DNA of 64,000 nucleotides from Bifidobacterium minimum (GCF_000741645.1 NZ_JGZD01000007.1:1-64000), one strand, 5' to 3'; shown: positions 28,018 through 36,921, counted from the first letter of the stretch. The notes: generated from the sequence alone by a model not told the origin. A program made the numbers and translations.

Positions 28018-28232
28018 CGGATGGACGGTGGCCATGCCTCGTGGGGACGTTTCGATGTGGGCGTCTGGTCTACGATGGAGGCGGTCGTGACGTCGGTGGC
28101 GAGGTATGGAGCCGCCGCGGCATGGCGGGTATCGTGATGGTGCAGTATCGAGGCTCCGGTTGATGCGTCGGTGGATTGTCAGAATGAATCGTCGGAATCG
28201 CCGGATTGTTGACGGAAGGCGGGATGGGTCTT

Positions 28233-29027
28233 ATGGCGGAGGACGTCACCATCGGTTTCATCGGATATGGGAACATGGCCCAGGGCGTGGCCCAGGGCCT
28301 GGTGGATCAGGGGGTTGTGGATGGAGGACGCATCGTCGCGTGCGCCGTCCATCCCGACAAGCTGCGCGAGTCGACGGCGCGGATCGGGGCGAGGGCTCTC
28401 GCCAATGCCGAGGAGGTCGTCGCGGCCGCGGACGTGGTCGTCGTCGCGGTGAAGCCCACGGTGGTGGCTTCGGCGATTGACGGCGTCGAATCCGCATTGT
28501 CGGATCCGGATCGCATGGTCGTGTCCATCGTCAGCGGCTGGCGTCTTGACGATTATCGGAAGGTGCTGGGCGCGGATGCGCATGTGCAGTGCGCGATTCC
28601 CAACACCCCCATAGCCGTGGGGCAGGGCGTGCTCATCGCCGAGACCGCGAACACGCTGACGGACGCGCAGTCCGGGCTGTTCGAGCGGCTGTTCTCTCCG
28701 GTGGCCCTGATCGAGCGCGTCGATTCCGACCATCTCGACGTCGCGACGGTTCTTGCGGGATGCGCTCCCGCCTTCGCCGAGATGTTCCTCGAGGCTCTGG
28801 CCGACGGCGGAGTCGAGTTCGGGCTTCCCCGTGCGACCTCGTATCGTCTGGCCGCGAAGATGATGGAGGGGACGGGCGCCCTGCACATAGCCACCGGTCA
28901 GCATCCCGGGGCCATGAAGGACGCCGTGTGCTCGCCGGGAGGAACCACCATCCGGGGCGTGTCGGCGTTGGAGAAGGCCGGGTTCCGGGGCGCGATCATA
29001 TCCGCCGTGGAGGCCATCCAGGGCTGA
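28233..29027 (+). CDS. proC: Pyrroline-5-carboxylate reductase
   Basis: Last step of proline synthesis: NAD(P)H-dependent reduction of pyrroline-5-carboxylate. The N-terminal Rossmann motif is IGFIGYGNMAQGVAQGL. Later blocks are VVVAVKPTVV, CAIPNTPIAVGQG, and the C-terminal signature region HPGAMKDAVCSPGGTTIRGVSALEKAGFRGAI. Length 264 is normal. The start could be 28224 or 28233; a GGAAGG lies at 28214-28219, short for one and long for the other. It follows the proline iminopeptidase-like gene by 215 bp, a plausible functional pairing though not shown to be one transcript. Confidence 0.94.
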   Translation: MAEDVTIGFIGYGNMAQGVAQGLVDQGVVDGGRIVACAVHPDKLRESTARIGARALANAEEVVAAADVVVVAVKPTVVASAIDGVESALSDPDRMVVSIVSGWRLDDYRKVLGADAHVQCAIPNTPIAVGQGVLIAETANTLTDAQSGLFERLFSPVALIERVDSDHLDVATVLAGCAPAFAEMFLEALADGGVEFGLPRATSYRLAAKMMEGTGALHIATGQHPGAMKDAVCSPGGTTIRGVSALEKAGFRGAIISAVEAIQG

Positions 29028-29141
29028 ACGATTCCGGAATACGGCTGGAATACGATCCCACGGCTGATCGGTGCCGCGCCGGGGCGTCGGGCGGTCGGAT
29101 TCCGATGGGCGGTCGGCACGGCGGCGGACCCAAGGATGGAC

Positions 29142-29940
29142 TCAGATCGGCATCATCCCGAGGAACTGAATGATCAGATGAAGGCCGTAGGCCATCATCA
29201 CCGCGGCGCATGCCACGTTGAGGATGGTGGTGGCGGTGCCGCTGATGCGGTCTCCGACAAGCATCATGGACACGGTCAGGACGCTGAACCACAGACATGA
29301 CGCCAGCATGATGCCGAGAAGGAAAGCCGGGGCCTGAGACGCGACAACGTCGAGCGGAAGGCTCCAAGCATAAGGTCCCGTCGATGATGGCCTGCGGATT
29401 GCACCAGGTGACGGCGAATCCGGCCGCGACGGTCGACGCCATCCATGAGGCGCGCGGATGGCGTTTCGCCCACGCGGAGGAGGTGGCCGTCGCAGGCCTG
29501 CCCGACCGCCATGACCACCGTCGGGACGTCGGAGCGGTTGCCGGCGAGATGGAGTCCGTGTCCGCGCCGTCTTCTGAGGCGACGCATTCCACGGCAGTGC
29601 TCCGACGGTCCGCATGACGGTGAGGGCCGCGGTTTCGTGGTGCGCGGAGGCTGCTGCATGCCAGGACCACGCCCATGACGATCACCAGAAGACCACCGAG
29701 AAGTCTGACGGCTGCCTCCAGCCCGCTGTGCCGCTCGAGGACCACGCCCATTCCCCAGAAGGCCGATGCGGAGAGGGAAAGGTCGAAGAGCAGGACGACG
29801 ACCATTGCGGCGAAAGCCCTGCGTCGCGACTGCCGCAGCGCCGAATTTGCGAGGTACATGTTCTCCACGCCGATGGGCGCCACGTATGCCAGGCCCATGC
29901 CAAGCCCCTGCGCGAGGGGGAGAATGATGATCGGATCCAT
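29142..29940 (-). pseudogene. LysE-family amino acid exporter, frameshifted
   Basis: The N-terminal part from 29940 (MDPIIILPLAQGLGMGLAYVAPIGVENMYLANSALR, then VVVLLFDLSLSASAFWGMGVVL) and the block AGFAVTWCNPQAIIDGTL are LysE exporter sequence. The expected continuation MLGAFRSTLS lies in a second frame. The final third, SQAPAFLLGIMLASCLWFSVLTVSMMLVGDRI to the stop at 29142, is in the third frame. One missing base near 29372-29376 and one near 29341 would restore a single ORF; the span of 799 nt fits two single-base losses. Alternative: two sequencing errors. The gene is divergent from the MocR regulator at 30605, a common pairing. Confidence 0.82.
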
Positions 29941-30604
29941 GTCTGTCTCTTGTCCCTGTTCCTTGCCCGTTTCCTACGTTCCTGCGTCCGTCGTTCTTGG
30001 CCGGGACGACGCTGACGCGCCTCGCAGATGGGCCGTCCTCCAATTCCGCGCATATCCGTGAGTCCGTCGTGCGCTCGTGCTCCCGCGCCTCGCAGATGGG
30101 CCGTCCTCCAATTCCGCGCATATCCGTGAGTCCGTCGTGCGCTCGTGCTCCCGCGCCTTACGGGCTGTCGCCCGAACGCGCCTCCGCGTGGTCGAGGTCC
30201 CTGCATGGCCGGCCATCCGCATAAGTGGAAACCAGCCAAAACGACGCCTTCTGACATGCGTCCGGCATCGCAGAAACATCAGCGAGAAGGACGTTTCCGC
30301 GATATCTGATGTATTCTCTGTGAAGAGAGTCTATGAGAATCACGACGATCCGCATCCAGCCAAAAACCGTGTGGGAGCCATCCAAGACCGCGAACCAGGG
30401 TGGAGGCGGAGGACCAGCGCGAAGATCCAGTACGGAACTCAGACCATGCTGGAGATCATGCATGACGTGCCATCCACCGTTCCGTGGACGCGTTGCGGAC
30501 ACGCTTCGGCGGTGGGGCGTGGCGGTCGGCGGCCGTGCCATCGTGTGGTGTGGTGTTGGCCGCGCGTCGTTTCGCGTGCCGTGTCGTACGTCGAGGAGGC
30601 GATG
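29941..30604. other. 664-bp divergent region between lysE remnant and MocR gene
   Basis: Holds the 68-bp tandem duplication at 30017-30152. Around 30290-30350 base composition is lower in GC and includes TCTCT-GTGA-AGAGA, a small inverted repeat that could be an operator for the MocR-type regulator. Several ORFs cross the region on both strands but none has family-like composition. It is the longest stretch without a supported gene in the window. A GAGGAGG ribosome binding site for the regulator lies at 30593-30599. Confidence 0.45.
30017..30152. repeat. 68-bp perfect tandem duplication
   Basis: Copy 1 is 30017-30084, copy 2 is 30085-30152, identical at every base; a third copy begins (GCGCCT) and breaks off. 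The unit length of 68 is not a multiple of three, so no reading frame is kept across copies and the repeat is not a coding repeat. Perfect identity points to a recent event. Confidence 0.93.
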
Positions 30605-32119
30605 ATGCCATATTCCGATGGGCCGGCGGATGAGGACTGGGCGTCCTGGACGCCCGACCGATCGTCATCCGTGCCCCTGACCGAGCAGGTCGTGGACATG
30701 GTGCGTTCGCGCGTCGCCCAGGGGCGGTGGGGCATAGGGACCACTCTTCCCTCGCAGCGGGAGATGGCCCGCCGCTTCAACCTCAACCGCAGCACCATAG
30801 GCCAGGCGATGAGGGATCTCGCGGCTTTGGGAATCGTGGATGGACGACGTGGGGGCGGAACCACCGTCGTCGGGAACACCTGGTCCACCCTTCTGCCGCG
30901 GTCGTTGGACTGGACGGGATACGTCTCCTCCGGGTCGTTCCGTGCCAACAGCTCCGTGATCCAGCGCATCAACAGTCTCGAATTCGAGTCCGGCATGATC
31001 CGTCTGGGAACCGGTGAGCCCGATCCACGCCTGTTCCCCCGTGATATGTGGACGGCGGCCTCGGCGTCGGTTATGGAGCGCATCCCGTCCCTGGGATATC
31101 CCGAGCCAAGAGGACTGCTGGGGTTGCGCGAGGCGCTGTGCGCGAGACTGGTCGACGTCGGGATCGACGCCACGCCATCGCGCATGCTCATCACATCGGG
31201 GGCGCTGCAGGCGCTGCAGCTCGTATCCGTGTGCCTGCTCAAACCGGGGTCGTTCGTGTATACGGAGGAGCCGTCATACGTCAAATCGCTTCAGGTGTTT
31301 CCCTCTGCTGGCATGACGCTGCGGGGGATCCCGATGGACGCCGACGGACTCGACGTGAGGGCGCTGGAGCGTATCCTGTCGTCCCAAAGCAGGCCGTCGA
31401 TCCTGTATACGATCCCCACCAATCACAATCCCACCGGCGTGACCATGACCGCGCGCCGCAGAGCCGACCTCATGGAGCTGTGCTCGCGGTATCGGCTGCC
31501 GATCATCGAGGACGCGGCCTATGAGGAGCTGTGCGACGGGCCCCGCCCGCGATCCCTCAAATCCCTGGACAGCACCGACAGCGTGATCTACGTGGGAACG
31601 GCGTCGAAGTCCCTGGCGCCGGGACTGCGCGTGGGATGGGTCGTGGCGCCCGAGGCGATCGTCGCGAGGCTGGGTGACGTCAAGATGCAGATGGACTATG
31701 GCGCGAGCGCCGTGTCTCAATGGCTGCTGGCGGAACTGCTGCGCGACGGGTCGTACGACCGGTGGCTCGGCGTTCTGACCCGTGAGCTGCATAGGCGCAG
31801 GATGGCGGCGCTGGAGGTTCTCAGACGGCGGTGCCGGAGTCTGGCGACGTGGAATCTTCCGCACGGCGGATTCTACATCTGGATGACGCTCAACCATCAG
31901 CTCGACATGACCGAGCTCTTCCATCGCGCCGCCGACGCCGGGGTGCTGCTCAATCCCGGTGACCTGTATGACTACCGGTCCACGCGCAGTCTGAGGATGT
32001 CCTTCGCGTATGCGAAGCCGGAGGAGTTCGACCTGGGAGTGGCCAGAATCGTCGACATAGTACGGGACATGGCCGCGACGGATGACGGGCGGAGATCATC
32101 TCGTCCCGGTCGGCCGTAG
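30605..32119 (+). CDS. MocR/GntR-type regulator with aminotransferase-like domain
   Basis: N-terminal GntR winged helix (about 20-90): PLTEQVVDMVRSRVAQGRWGIGTTLPSQREMARRFNLNRSTIGQAMRDLAALGIVDGRRGGGTTV. The rest is a fold-type I aminotransferase domain that acts as a PLP or amino-acid sensor. Visible are YPEPRGLLGLREAL, TIPTNHNPTGVTM, IIEDAAYEELCDG, and the Schiff-base Lys in VYVGTASKSLAPGLRVGWVV-like VGTASKSLAPGLRVG. C-terminal Arg for carboxylate binding in RSLRMSFAYAK. Such proteins often control PLP synthesis or a divergent transporter; here the divergent gene is the broken LysE exporter. The start at 30605 has GAGGAGG at good spacing. Confidence 0.92.
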   Translation: MPYSDGPADEDWASWTPDRSSSVPLTEQVVDMVRSRVAQGRWGIGTTLPSQREMARRFNLNRSTIGQAMRDLAALGIVDGRRGGGTTVVGNTWSTLLPRSLDWTGYVSSGSFRANSSVIQRINSLEFESGMIRLGTGEPDPRLFPRDMWTAASASVMERIPSLGYPEPRGLLGLREALCARLVDVGIDATPSRMLITSGALQALQLVSVCLLKPGSFVYTEEPSYVKSLQVFPSAGMTLRGIPMDADGLDVRALERILSSQSRPSILYTIPTNHNPTGVTMTARRRADLMELCSRYRLPIIEDAAYEELCDGPRPRSLKSLDSTDSVIYVGTASKSLAPGLRVGWVVAPEAIVARLGDVKMQMDYGASAVSQWLLAELLRDGSYDRWLGVLTRELHRRRMAALEVLRRRCRSLATWNLPHGGFYIWMTLNHQLDMTELFHRAADAGVLLNPGDLYDYRSTRSLRMSFAYAKPEEFDLGVARIVDIVRDMAATDDGRRSSRPGRP

Positions 32120-32129
32120 ACTGGAGGGC

Positions 32130-33218
32130 ATGTCCCTCACCATCGGAATCGTTGGGCTGCCCAATGTCGGCAAGTCCACCATGTTTAACGCATTGACCAG
32201 AAACAACGTCCTCGCGGAGAACTATCCCTTCGCCACCATCGAGCCGAACACCGGCGTGGTTCCGCTTCCCGACGACCGGCTTCCCGTGCTCGCCGAGCTG
32301 GTGCATACGGAGAAGATCGTTCCCGCCACCGTGACGTTCGTCGACATCGCGGGAATCGTCAAGGGCGCGTCGCAGGGGGAGGGGCTGGGGAACAAGTTCC
32401 TCGCCAACATCCGCGAGGCCGACGCCATCTGCGAGGTCGTGAGGGCCTTCGACGACGACGACATCGTGCACGTCAACGGCCATGTCGACCCGGCCGACGA
32501 CGTGGACACCATCAACACCGAGCTCATCCTCGCCGACCTGCAGACGATCGAGGGCGCCCTTCCCAAACTGGAGAAGGACCTTCGCGGAGGAAAGATCACG
32601 GCCGGCCATCTGGACGCCGTCGGCAGGGCCAGGACGATTCTGGAGTCCGGCGAGACGATCGACCACGCCGCCGCCGAGGGGAGGATAGACAAGACCGAAC
32701 TAGCCGACCTCCATCTCATGACCGCCAAGCCGTTCATCTACGTCTTCAACGTCGACGACTCGCAGCTCACCGACGATGGCCTCAAGGCGCGTCTCAGCGA
32801 ATCCGTCGCGCCCGCTCCCGCCATCTTCCTCAACGCGCAGTTCGAATCGGATCTCACCGACCTCGACGAGGCCGACGCCCGCGAGATGCTGCAGGACGCG
32901 GGGCTTGCGGAGTCGGGACTCGACCAGCTGGCGCGCGTGGGATTCGACGTCCTAGGTCTGCAGACCTTCCTGACGGCCGGTCCCAAGGAGGTGCGCGCCT
33001 GGCAGATCCATCAGGGGTGGACGGCTCCGCAGGCGGCGGGCGTGATCCACACGGACTTCGAGAAGGGCTTCATCAAGGCGGAGGTCGTGTCGTACGACGA
33101 CTTCGTCGCGGCCAAGGGGTCCATGGCGGCGATCAAGGAGCAGGGACGGCTGCGCCTCGAGGGACGCGACTACGTCATGCAGCCCGGCGACATCGTGGAG
33201 TTTAGGTTCAACGTTTAG
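32130..33218 (+). CDS. ychF: Ribosome-associated ATPase YchF (Obg family)
   Basis: Universally conserved P-loop protein that prefers ATP and binds the ribosome. G1 GLPNVGKST, switch region YPFATIEPNTG, G3 VDIAGIVKGASQGEGLGNKFLANIREADAI. The C-terminal TGS domain ends in EVVSYDDFVAAKGSMAAIKEQGRLRLEGRDYVMQPGDIVEFRFNV, an exact family ending. Length 362 is normal. Start 32130 follows GGAGGG, only 10 nt after the MocR stop, so it may be cotranscribed. The stop slightly overlaps the 3' end of a degraded gene on the minus strand. Confidence 0.96.
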   Translation: MSLTIGIVGLPNVGKSTMFNALTRNNVLAENYPFATIEPNTGVVPLPDDRLPVLAELVHTEKIVPATVTFVDIAGIVKGASQGEGLGNKFLANIREADAICEVVRAFDDDDIVHVNGHVDPADDVDTINTELILADLQTIEGALPKLEKDLRGGKITAGHLDAVGRARTILESGETIDHAAAEGRIDKTELADLHLMTAKPFIYVFNVDDSQLTDDGLKARLSESVAPAPAIFLNAQFESDLTDLDEADAREMLQDAGLAESGLDQLARVGFDVLGLQTFLTAGPKEVRAWQIHQGWTAPQAAGVIHTDFEKGFIKAEVVSYDDFVAAKGSMAAIKEQGRLRLEGRDYVMQPGDIVEFRFNV

Positions 33219-33420
33219 CGTCGCCGGGCCGGAAAAGGGAGATTTCGCCGCCGATGCCGCGCATCGCGCCAGCCGCGTCGAACCCCAGCACGCCGATTCC
33301 CTTGGGAGGGGAGGAACGTCGCACCTTCACATCCACCGGGTTCACCGACACCGCTCCGACCGCGACAAGGAGGACGCGCGGCGGACGTCCTCCGCCGTCC
33401 GTCGTGGCCGTGAGGCATCG
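33208..33420 (-). pseudogene. Remnant of a zinc-type alcohol dehydrogenase/quinone reductase N-terminus
   Basis: Read on the minus strand, the frame ending at 33208 contains VLLVAVGAVSVNPVDVKVR, then KGIGVLGFDAAGAMRGIGGEISLFRPGD. This matches the GroES-like domain of the quinone oxidoreductase branch (typical pattern VSVNPVDVKVR, then LGWDAAGVV, then F.PGD). It stops after PGDAKR, before the family's next element, so the catalytic and Rossmann parts are missing. Sequence further 5' (toward 33789) is antisense to a DsrE-like gene and not dehydrogenase-like. About 60-70 codons survive. It is a degraded gene end, not an active protein. Confidence 0.7.
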
Positions 33421-33456
33421 TGGTCTCGACGGATGTCTCCGACGAAAGGACCGCAG

Positions 33457-33780
33457 ATGAACGACGCGCGAACCGTCATACTCCATGCCTCGCAGAACCC
33501 GCATGACGTGACGAGGGCGGTGAATTCGGCGCGGCATCTGCACGCCGCGCATCCTGAGCTTGACGTGCGCGTCATCGTCAACGGCTCGGCGCTTGATGGT
33601 CTTCTCGCGTCCGGCGCCCCATCCGCGCCTGACGGCGTGCGCGTGCAGGCCTGCGCCGTGGGGCTCGGAAAGCGCGGAGCGGACGCCGACGCACTGCCGC
33701 GAGGGGTGGAGACCGTCCCGGGGGCGATCACCACCATCGTCGAGGCGGAGCTTGCCGGAGCGGTCTACGTCCGCATCTGA
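33457..33780 (+). CDS. DsrE/DsrF-like small protein, 107 aa
   Basis: A single DsrE-like alpha/beta domain: TVILHASQNPHDVTRAVNSARHL, LDVRVIVNGSALDGLLA, VQACAVGLGKRGAD, then VPGAITTIVEAELAGAVYVRI. The pattern (strand, helix with Asn-Ala, a VxVVxxGxAV strand, then C-x5-K/R) fits YchN/DsrE proteins that handle persulfides or unknown ligands. One Cys is present (in QACAVGL) at the place where DsrE proteins carry the reactive Cys. The start has GAAAGGA at proper spacing. Next gene (Mug-type) follows 28 bp downstream. Confidence 0.8.
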   Translation: MNDARTVILHASQNPHDVTRAVNSARHLHAAHPELDVRVIVNGSALDGLLASGAPSAPDGVRVQACAVGLGKRGADADALPRGVETVPGAITTIVEAELAGAVYVRI

Positions 33781-33808
33781 GGCGTCCACGCGCGATTCTC
33801 GCCGGAGG

Positions 33809-34498
33809 GTGTCTTCCGGGAAGCGGACGACCGCCTATGCGGTTCCCCGCCGCCCGTCGCCGCTGGGCGGGCGGCGGCCGACGAAGGACGACATCGATTC
33901 CCTGAGACGGGACCCGCGGGGCGGGGTGGATGACGTCCTGCCCGCGGACGGCTCCTCTCCTCGGCTGCTCATCGTCGGCATCAATCCCGGCCTGTGGACC
34001 GCGGCCGTCAACGCGCCCTTCGCCCATCCCGGCAACCGCTTCTGGCTGTCCCTTGACCGCGCCGGCATCACTGACGGACTCGTCGACGTCTCCCGTGGGA
34101 TGAGCCCGGAGCAGGCCGATATGCTCGTGCGGCGCGGCGTCGCCATGACGAATCTCGTGGCCCGGCCGACCGCCCGCGCCGACGAGCTGGGCCGCGAGGA
34201 CCTGCGGACCGGGGGAGAACGGCTTGTGCGGCGCGTCGCGGCCATGCGGCCACGGACCGTCGCCATCGTCGGGATCACCGCCTTCCGCACGGCGTTCCGC
34301 CGTCCGCATGCCCGTCTGGGGCTTCAGGGGACGGACGGAATCGCCGGTTGGCCTCCGGACGTCGCCCTCTGGGTCGTTCCCCAGCCCAGCGGGCTTAACG
34401 CCCATGAGACGGTGGACTCGCTGGCGGCGAAATGGCGTGAGGTGTGGGGGATGACCCGGACGGATTCCGCACGGAGGAGCCAGCGCACCGGGGCATGA
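33809..34498 (+). CDS. Mug/TDG-type mismatch-specific uracil-DNA glycosylase
   Basis: Removes uracil or thymine mispaired with guanine. Core motifs are LLIVGINPGLWTAAVNAPFAHPGNRFW, NLVARPTARADELG, VAIVGITAFRTAF, and VVPQPSGLNAHETVDSL, where the NPG and PSGLN elements form the active site. The start is uncertain: the first in-frame GTG after the DsrE gene is at 33809 with GGAGG immediately before; the frame is open far upstream (33560) but that would overlap the DsrE gene. Residues 1-40 are Arg/Pro-rich. Length (~229) exceeds E. coli Mug (168) because of this tail. Confidence 0.87.
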   Translation: MSSGKRTTAYAVPRRPSPLGGRRPTKDDIDSLRRDPRGGVDDVLPADGSSPRLLIVGINPGLWTAAVNAPFAHPGNRFWLSLDRAGITDGLVDVSRGMSPEQADMLVRRGVAMTNLVARPTARADELGREDLRTGGERLVRRVAAMRPRTVAIVGITAFRTAFRRPHARLGLQGTDGIAGWPPDVALWVVPQPSGLNAHETVDSLAAKWREVWGMTRTDSARRSQRTGA

Positions 34499-34577
34499 CA
34501 TCCGTGTTCTCCTGCGTCAAGCGAAACGAGGGATGTGACGTGGTGGACATGCCGTCGGCATCGTCTATGGTTGACCC

Positions 34578-35381
34578 ATGCAGTTGATGACGCGAGACGA
34601 CATCGTCGGAGATCTCCGCGCGCTGGGCGTCCGAGAGGGCATGGTACTGCTCGTGCATGTATCGATGTCCCGTATCGGTCCCGTGGTCGGCGGTGAGCAG
34701 ACCATGGCCGAGGCCCTGCTTGAGGCGGTCGGTGAGACGGGGACGCTGGTCATGCCTTCGCAGTCATGGCAGCTGTGCGATCCCGCCTATCTCGCGGATT
34801 CGTCGGTATCGTCAGCTCAGTGGCCGACGATCCGCGGGAACCTGCCGGCCTACGACCCGGCCGTCACGCCGACGCGCACGATGGGGAGAACGGCCGAACT
34901 GTTCCGCACCATGCCGGAAGTGCTGAGAAGCTCTCATCCCCATCGCTCCTTCGCCGCTCGAGGGCCTTTGGCCGAACGCGTCCTCGCCGTGCACGATCTG
35001 GACGATCCGGTCGGTGAGAGATCGCCGCTCAGCGCCATCGAGGCGTGCAACGGATGGTCGCTTCTCATCGGGGTGGGATACGAGAAATGCACCATGCTCC
35101 ATCTCGCCGAGCATCGCAGCGGGACCCTTCGCCGGGTCGTTCGCAACGGGGCTCCGCTGCTGGTCGATGGGCGACGTCGATGGGTGGCGTTCGATGAACA
35201 CATCGTCCATGACGAGGACTTCCCCGATGTCGGGCGTGCCTTCGCGCAGGAGACGGGGCTTGAGCGCTCGGGGCACGTCGGGTCGGCGGTCTCCCGACTC
35301 GTTCCCGATTCCGAGCTTGTCCGTTTCGCGTCGGCATGGTTTCGCAGGCACAGGATGCCTTCCGCGGGCGCGTACCAATGA
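34578..35381 (+). CDS. AAC(3)-family N-acetyltransferase
   Basis: Acetyl-CoA-dependent N-acetyltransferase related to aminoglycoside 3-N-acetyltransferases. Visible family blocks: VREGMVLLVHVSMSRIG, GETGTLVMPSQSWQLCDP, PEVLRSSHPHRSFAARGPLAE, ERSPLSAIEACNGWSLLIGVGYEKCTMLHLAEH, then a C-terminal DFPDVGRAF. The His-Pro-His-x-Ser-Phe and GxGxEKCTxLHLAEH motifs are those of the AAC(3)/YokD group. Chromosomal members often do not give resistance, so a resistance role should not be assumed. The ATG at 34578 follows a weak site. Confidence 0.9.
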   Translation: MQLMTRDDIVGDLRALGVREGMVLLVHVSMSRIGPVVGGEQTMAEALLEAVGETGTLVMPSQSWQLCDPAYLADSSVSSAQWPTIRGNLPAYDPAVTPTRTMGRTAELFRTMPEVLRSSHPHRSFAARGPLAERVLAVHDLDDPVGERSPLSAIEACNGWSLLIGVGYEKCTMLHLAEHRSGTLRRVVRNGAPLLVDGRRRWVAFDEHIVHDEDFPDVGRAFAQETGLERSGHVGSAVSRLVPDSELVRFASAWFRRHRMPSAGAYQ

Positions 35382-35531
35382 GATTCGTTCGCCGTGGGGT
35401 TCACCCCGTGTTCACCATGATGGTCGTCGTCCGACATGCGTCCGACATCCGCGGGTAACGGCGTGCGTCTAGCCTCGCTGTGGTCATGCGGAGGAGAAGG
35501 AATCCCCCGCCCGGCGGGAAGGCGGAGGCAT

Positions 35532-36059
35532 ATGGCACGCGTCGCGGGGCTTACGCAGGGGCAGCGGCTCACCGAGGAGCAGCGCAGAATACTCGACAAT
35601 CCACGGGTCCGCCGCGTGGCCGGCGTCCTCGCCGACGAGCGGGTCGTCGGTCCGATCATCGCTCTGCACGAGTCGGCACGCACCGCCGCGGAGGCCGCCG
35701 CGGCCTGTAGCTGTGACATCGGCGCCATCGCCAATAGCCTCATCTTCCGATGCGATGACCGGCCGCTGCTCATCCTCACCTCCGGTGCGCATCGTGTCGA
35801 CGTGAAGAAGGTGCAGAGGCAGCTCGGCCGCGGGCATCTTCATCGGGCCGACGCCGACTACGTCCTTCAGGTCACCGGGCAGGTGATCGGGGGAGTGGCC
35901 CCCGTCGGCCATCCCGACCACATCGAGACGATCGTGGACACGGCGCTCGCGGGCTATCCCGCGATATGGGCCGATGCGGGCCATCCGCATGCGCTGTTCC
36001 CCACGACATACGAGGAGCTGATCCGCATCACGTCGGGAACGCCCATGCAGGTCGCGTGA
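35532..36059 (+). CDS. YbaK/EbsC-type aminoacyl-tRNA deacylase
   Basis: Trans-editing enzyme domain that hydrolyses mischarged tRNA, usually Cys-tRNA(Pro). Typical path: TAAEAAAACSCDIGAIANSLIFRCDDRPLLILTSGAHRVDVKKVQRQLG, with the catalytic Lys-region VKKV, and GQVIGGVAPVGHPDHIETIVDTALAGYPAIWADAGHPHALFPTTYEELIRIT. Length 175 is normal. Start ATG at 35532 has GGCGGAGG. Stands alone on plus between the AAC(3) gene and hsp20. Substrate class (Cys, Ala or other) cannot be decided from sequence. Confidence 0.92.
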   Translation: MARVAGLTQGQRLTEEQRRILDNPRVRRVAGVLADERVVGPIIALHESARTAAEAAAACSCDIGAIANSLIFRCDDRPLLILTSGAHRVDVKKVQRQLGRGHLHRADADYVLQVTGQVIGGVAPVGHPDHIETIVDTALAGYPAIWADAGHPHALFPTTYEELIRITSGTPMQVA

Positions 36060-36264
36060 CCGGTGCCGTTACGGGATCCGTGACGCGCAGCCCGACCTTT
36101 CACTCACCTTTCACTCACGGCAAAACGTCGGAATATGCGTCCTCCCGATCTGTTGCTCCAAGTGACGGGACGACGGAAGGCCCGGGGGAGGGCCGTCCGG
36201 GGCGCGGCGCGTCAGACTGGCGCGTGTGACGCCGTGGCGTTCCGATGGTTTTCAAGGAGTGTGC

Positions 36265-36720
36265 ATGATGGCTATGTTTCCCGCTGTGATGAATGACTCG
36301 ATGTTCGCGGATCTGTTCGACGATCCCTTCTTCTCCGGACTGCGCAGCGTCGCATCCAGTGAGTCCTCGTCGCCTACAAGCATGATGAGCACTGACGTCC
36401 GCGAGACGGACGGATCGTATGAGGTCGCCATCGATATGCCGGGGTTCAACAAGGATGACATCGCCGTGGAGCTGCATGACGGCTATCTGAGCGTGTCCGC
36501 GCATAAGGACGAGAAGCGCGACGACAAGGACAAGGACGGACGGTGGCTTCGTCGCGAACGCTATGTCGGTTCGTGTAGCCGCAGCTTCTACGTCGGTGAC
36601 GACGTGAAGGATTCGGACGTGAAGGCGTCCTACAAGGACGGGACCCTGTCTCTCAGCGTCGCGAAGGTGACGCCGAAGGCGCAGGTGGAGAACCGTCAGC
36701 GCATCGCCATCGAGGGATGA
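36265..36720 (+). CDS. Hsp20/alpha-crystallin family small heat-shock protein
   Basis: ATP-independent holdase. The alpha-crystallin domain runs from about residue 42: TDVRETDGSYEVAIDMPGFNKDDIAVELHDGYLSVSAHKDEK, then RRERYVGSCSRSFYVGDDVKDSDVKASYKDGTLSLSVAKV. The C-terminus has the short K-rich tail; the I-x-I motif appears as RIAI. The acidic loop (DEKRDDKDKDGRW) is typical of actinobacterial members. ATG at 36265 has AAGGAG; a second in-frame ATG follows directly. A direct repeat of CTTTCACTCAC lies at 36097-36118 upstream; no clear HAIR or CIRCE element is visible. A strong terminator follows at 36787. Confidence 0.94.
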   Translation: MMAMFPAVMNDSMFADLFDDPFFSGLRSVASSESSSPTSMMSTDVRETDGSYEVAIDMPGFNKDDIAVELHDGYLSVSAHKDEKRDDKDKDGRWLRRERYVGSCSRSFYVGDDVKDSDVKASYKDGTLSLSVAKVTPKAQVENRQRIAIEG

Positions 36721-36786
36721 CCATGTGACGCATGGTTTCTCGGGCGGCCGGTCTCTCGCGGGATGCCGGTCGGTTGCGGGGTTCGA

Positions 36787-36822
36787 TGTCGGGGGCGTCG
36801 CGGAATGGCGACGCCCCCGACA
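36787..36822 (+). terminator. Strong intrinsic terminator of hsp20
   Basis: 15-bp perfect stem: arms 36787-36801 and 36808-36822 (TGTCGGGGGCGTCGC / GCGACGCCCCCGACA), loop GGAATG, followed by TTTTCCTGTTT. It lies about 66 bp after the hsp20 stop and about 100 bp before the converging gene end at 36922. Confidence 0.95.
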
Positions 36823-36921
36823 TTTTCCTGTTTCCGGATCCGCCGTTTTCCGGATCCGCACCGTTCCCTGATCCGACGACGGTTTCGTGGTTCGGACGGA
36901 TCGGCCCCGCATGGATGCGCT

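Noticed and set aside
30158-30541. 127-codon minus-strand ORF upstream of the MocR gene
   Set aside because: No family-like pattern; it spans the likely promoter region and has no convincing ribosome binding site.
34578-35381. Acquired aminoglycoside resistance gene
   Set aside because: No mobile element or composition shift flanks it; chromosomal AAC(3)-family members are common and need not confer resistance.
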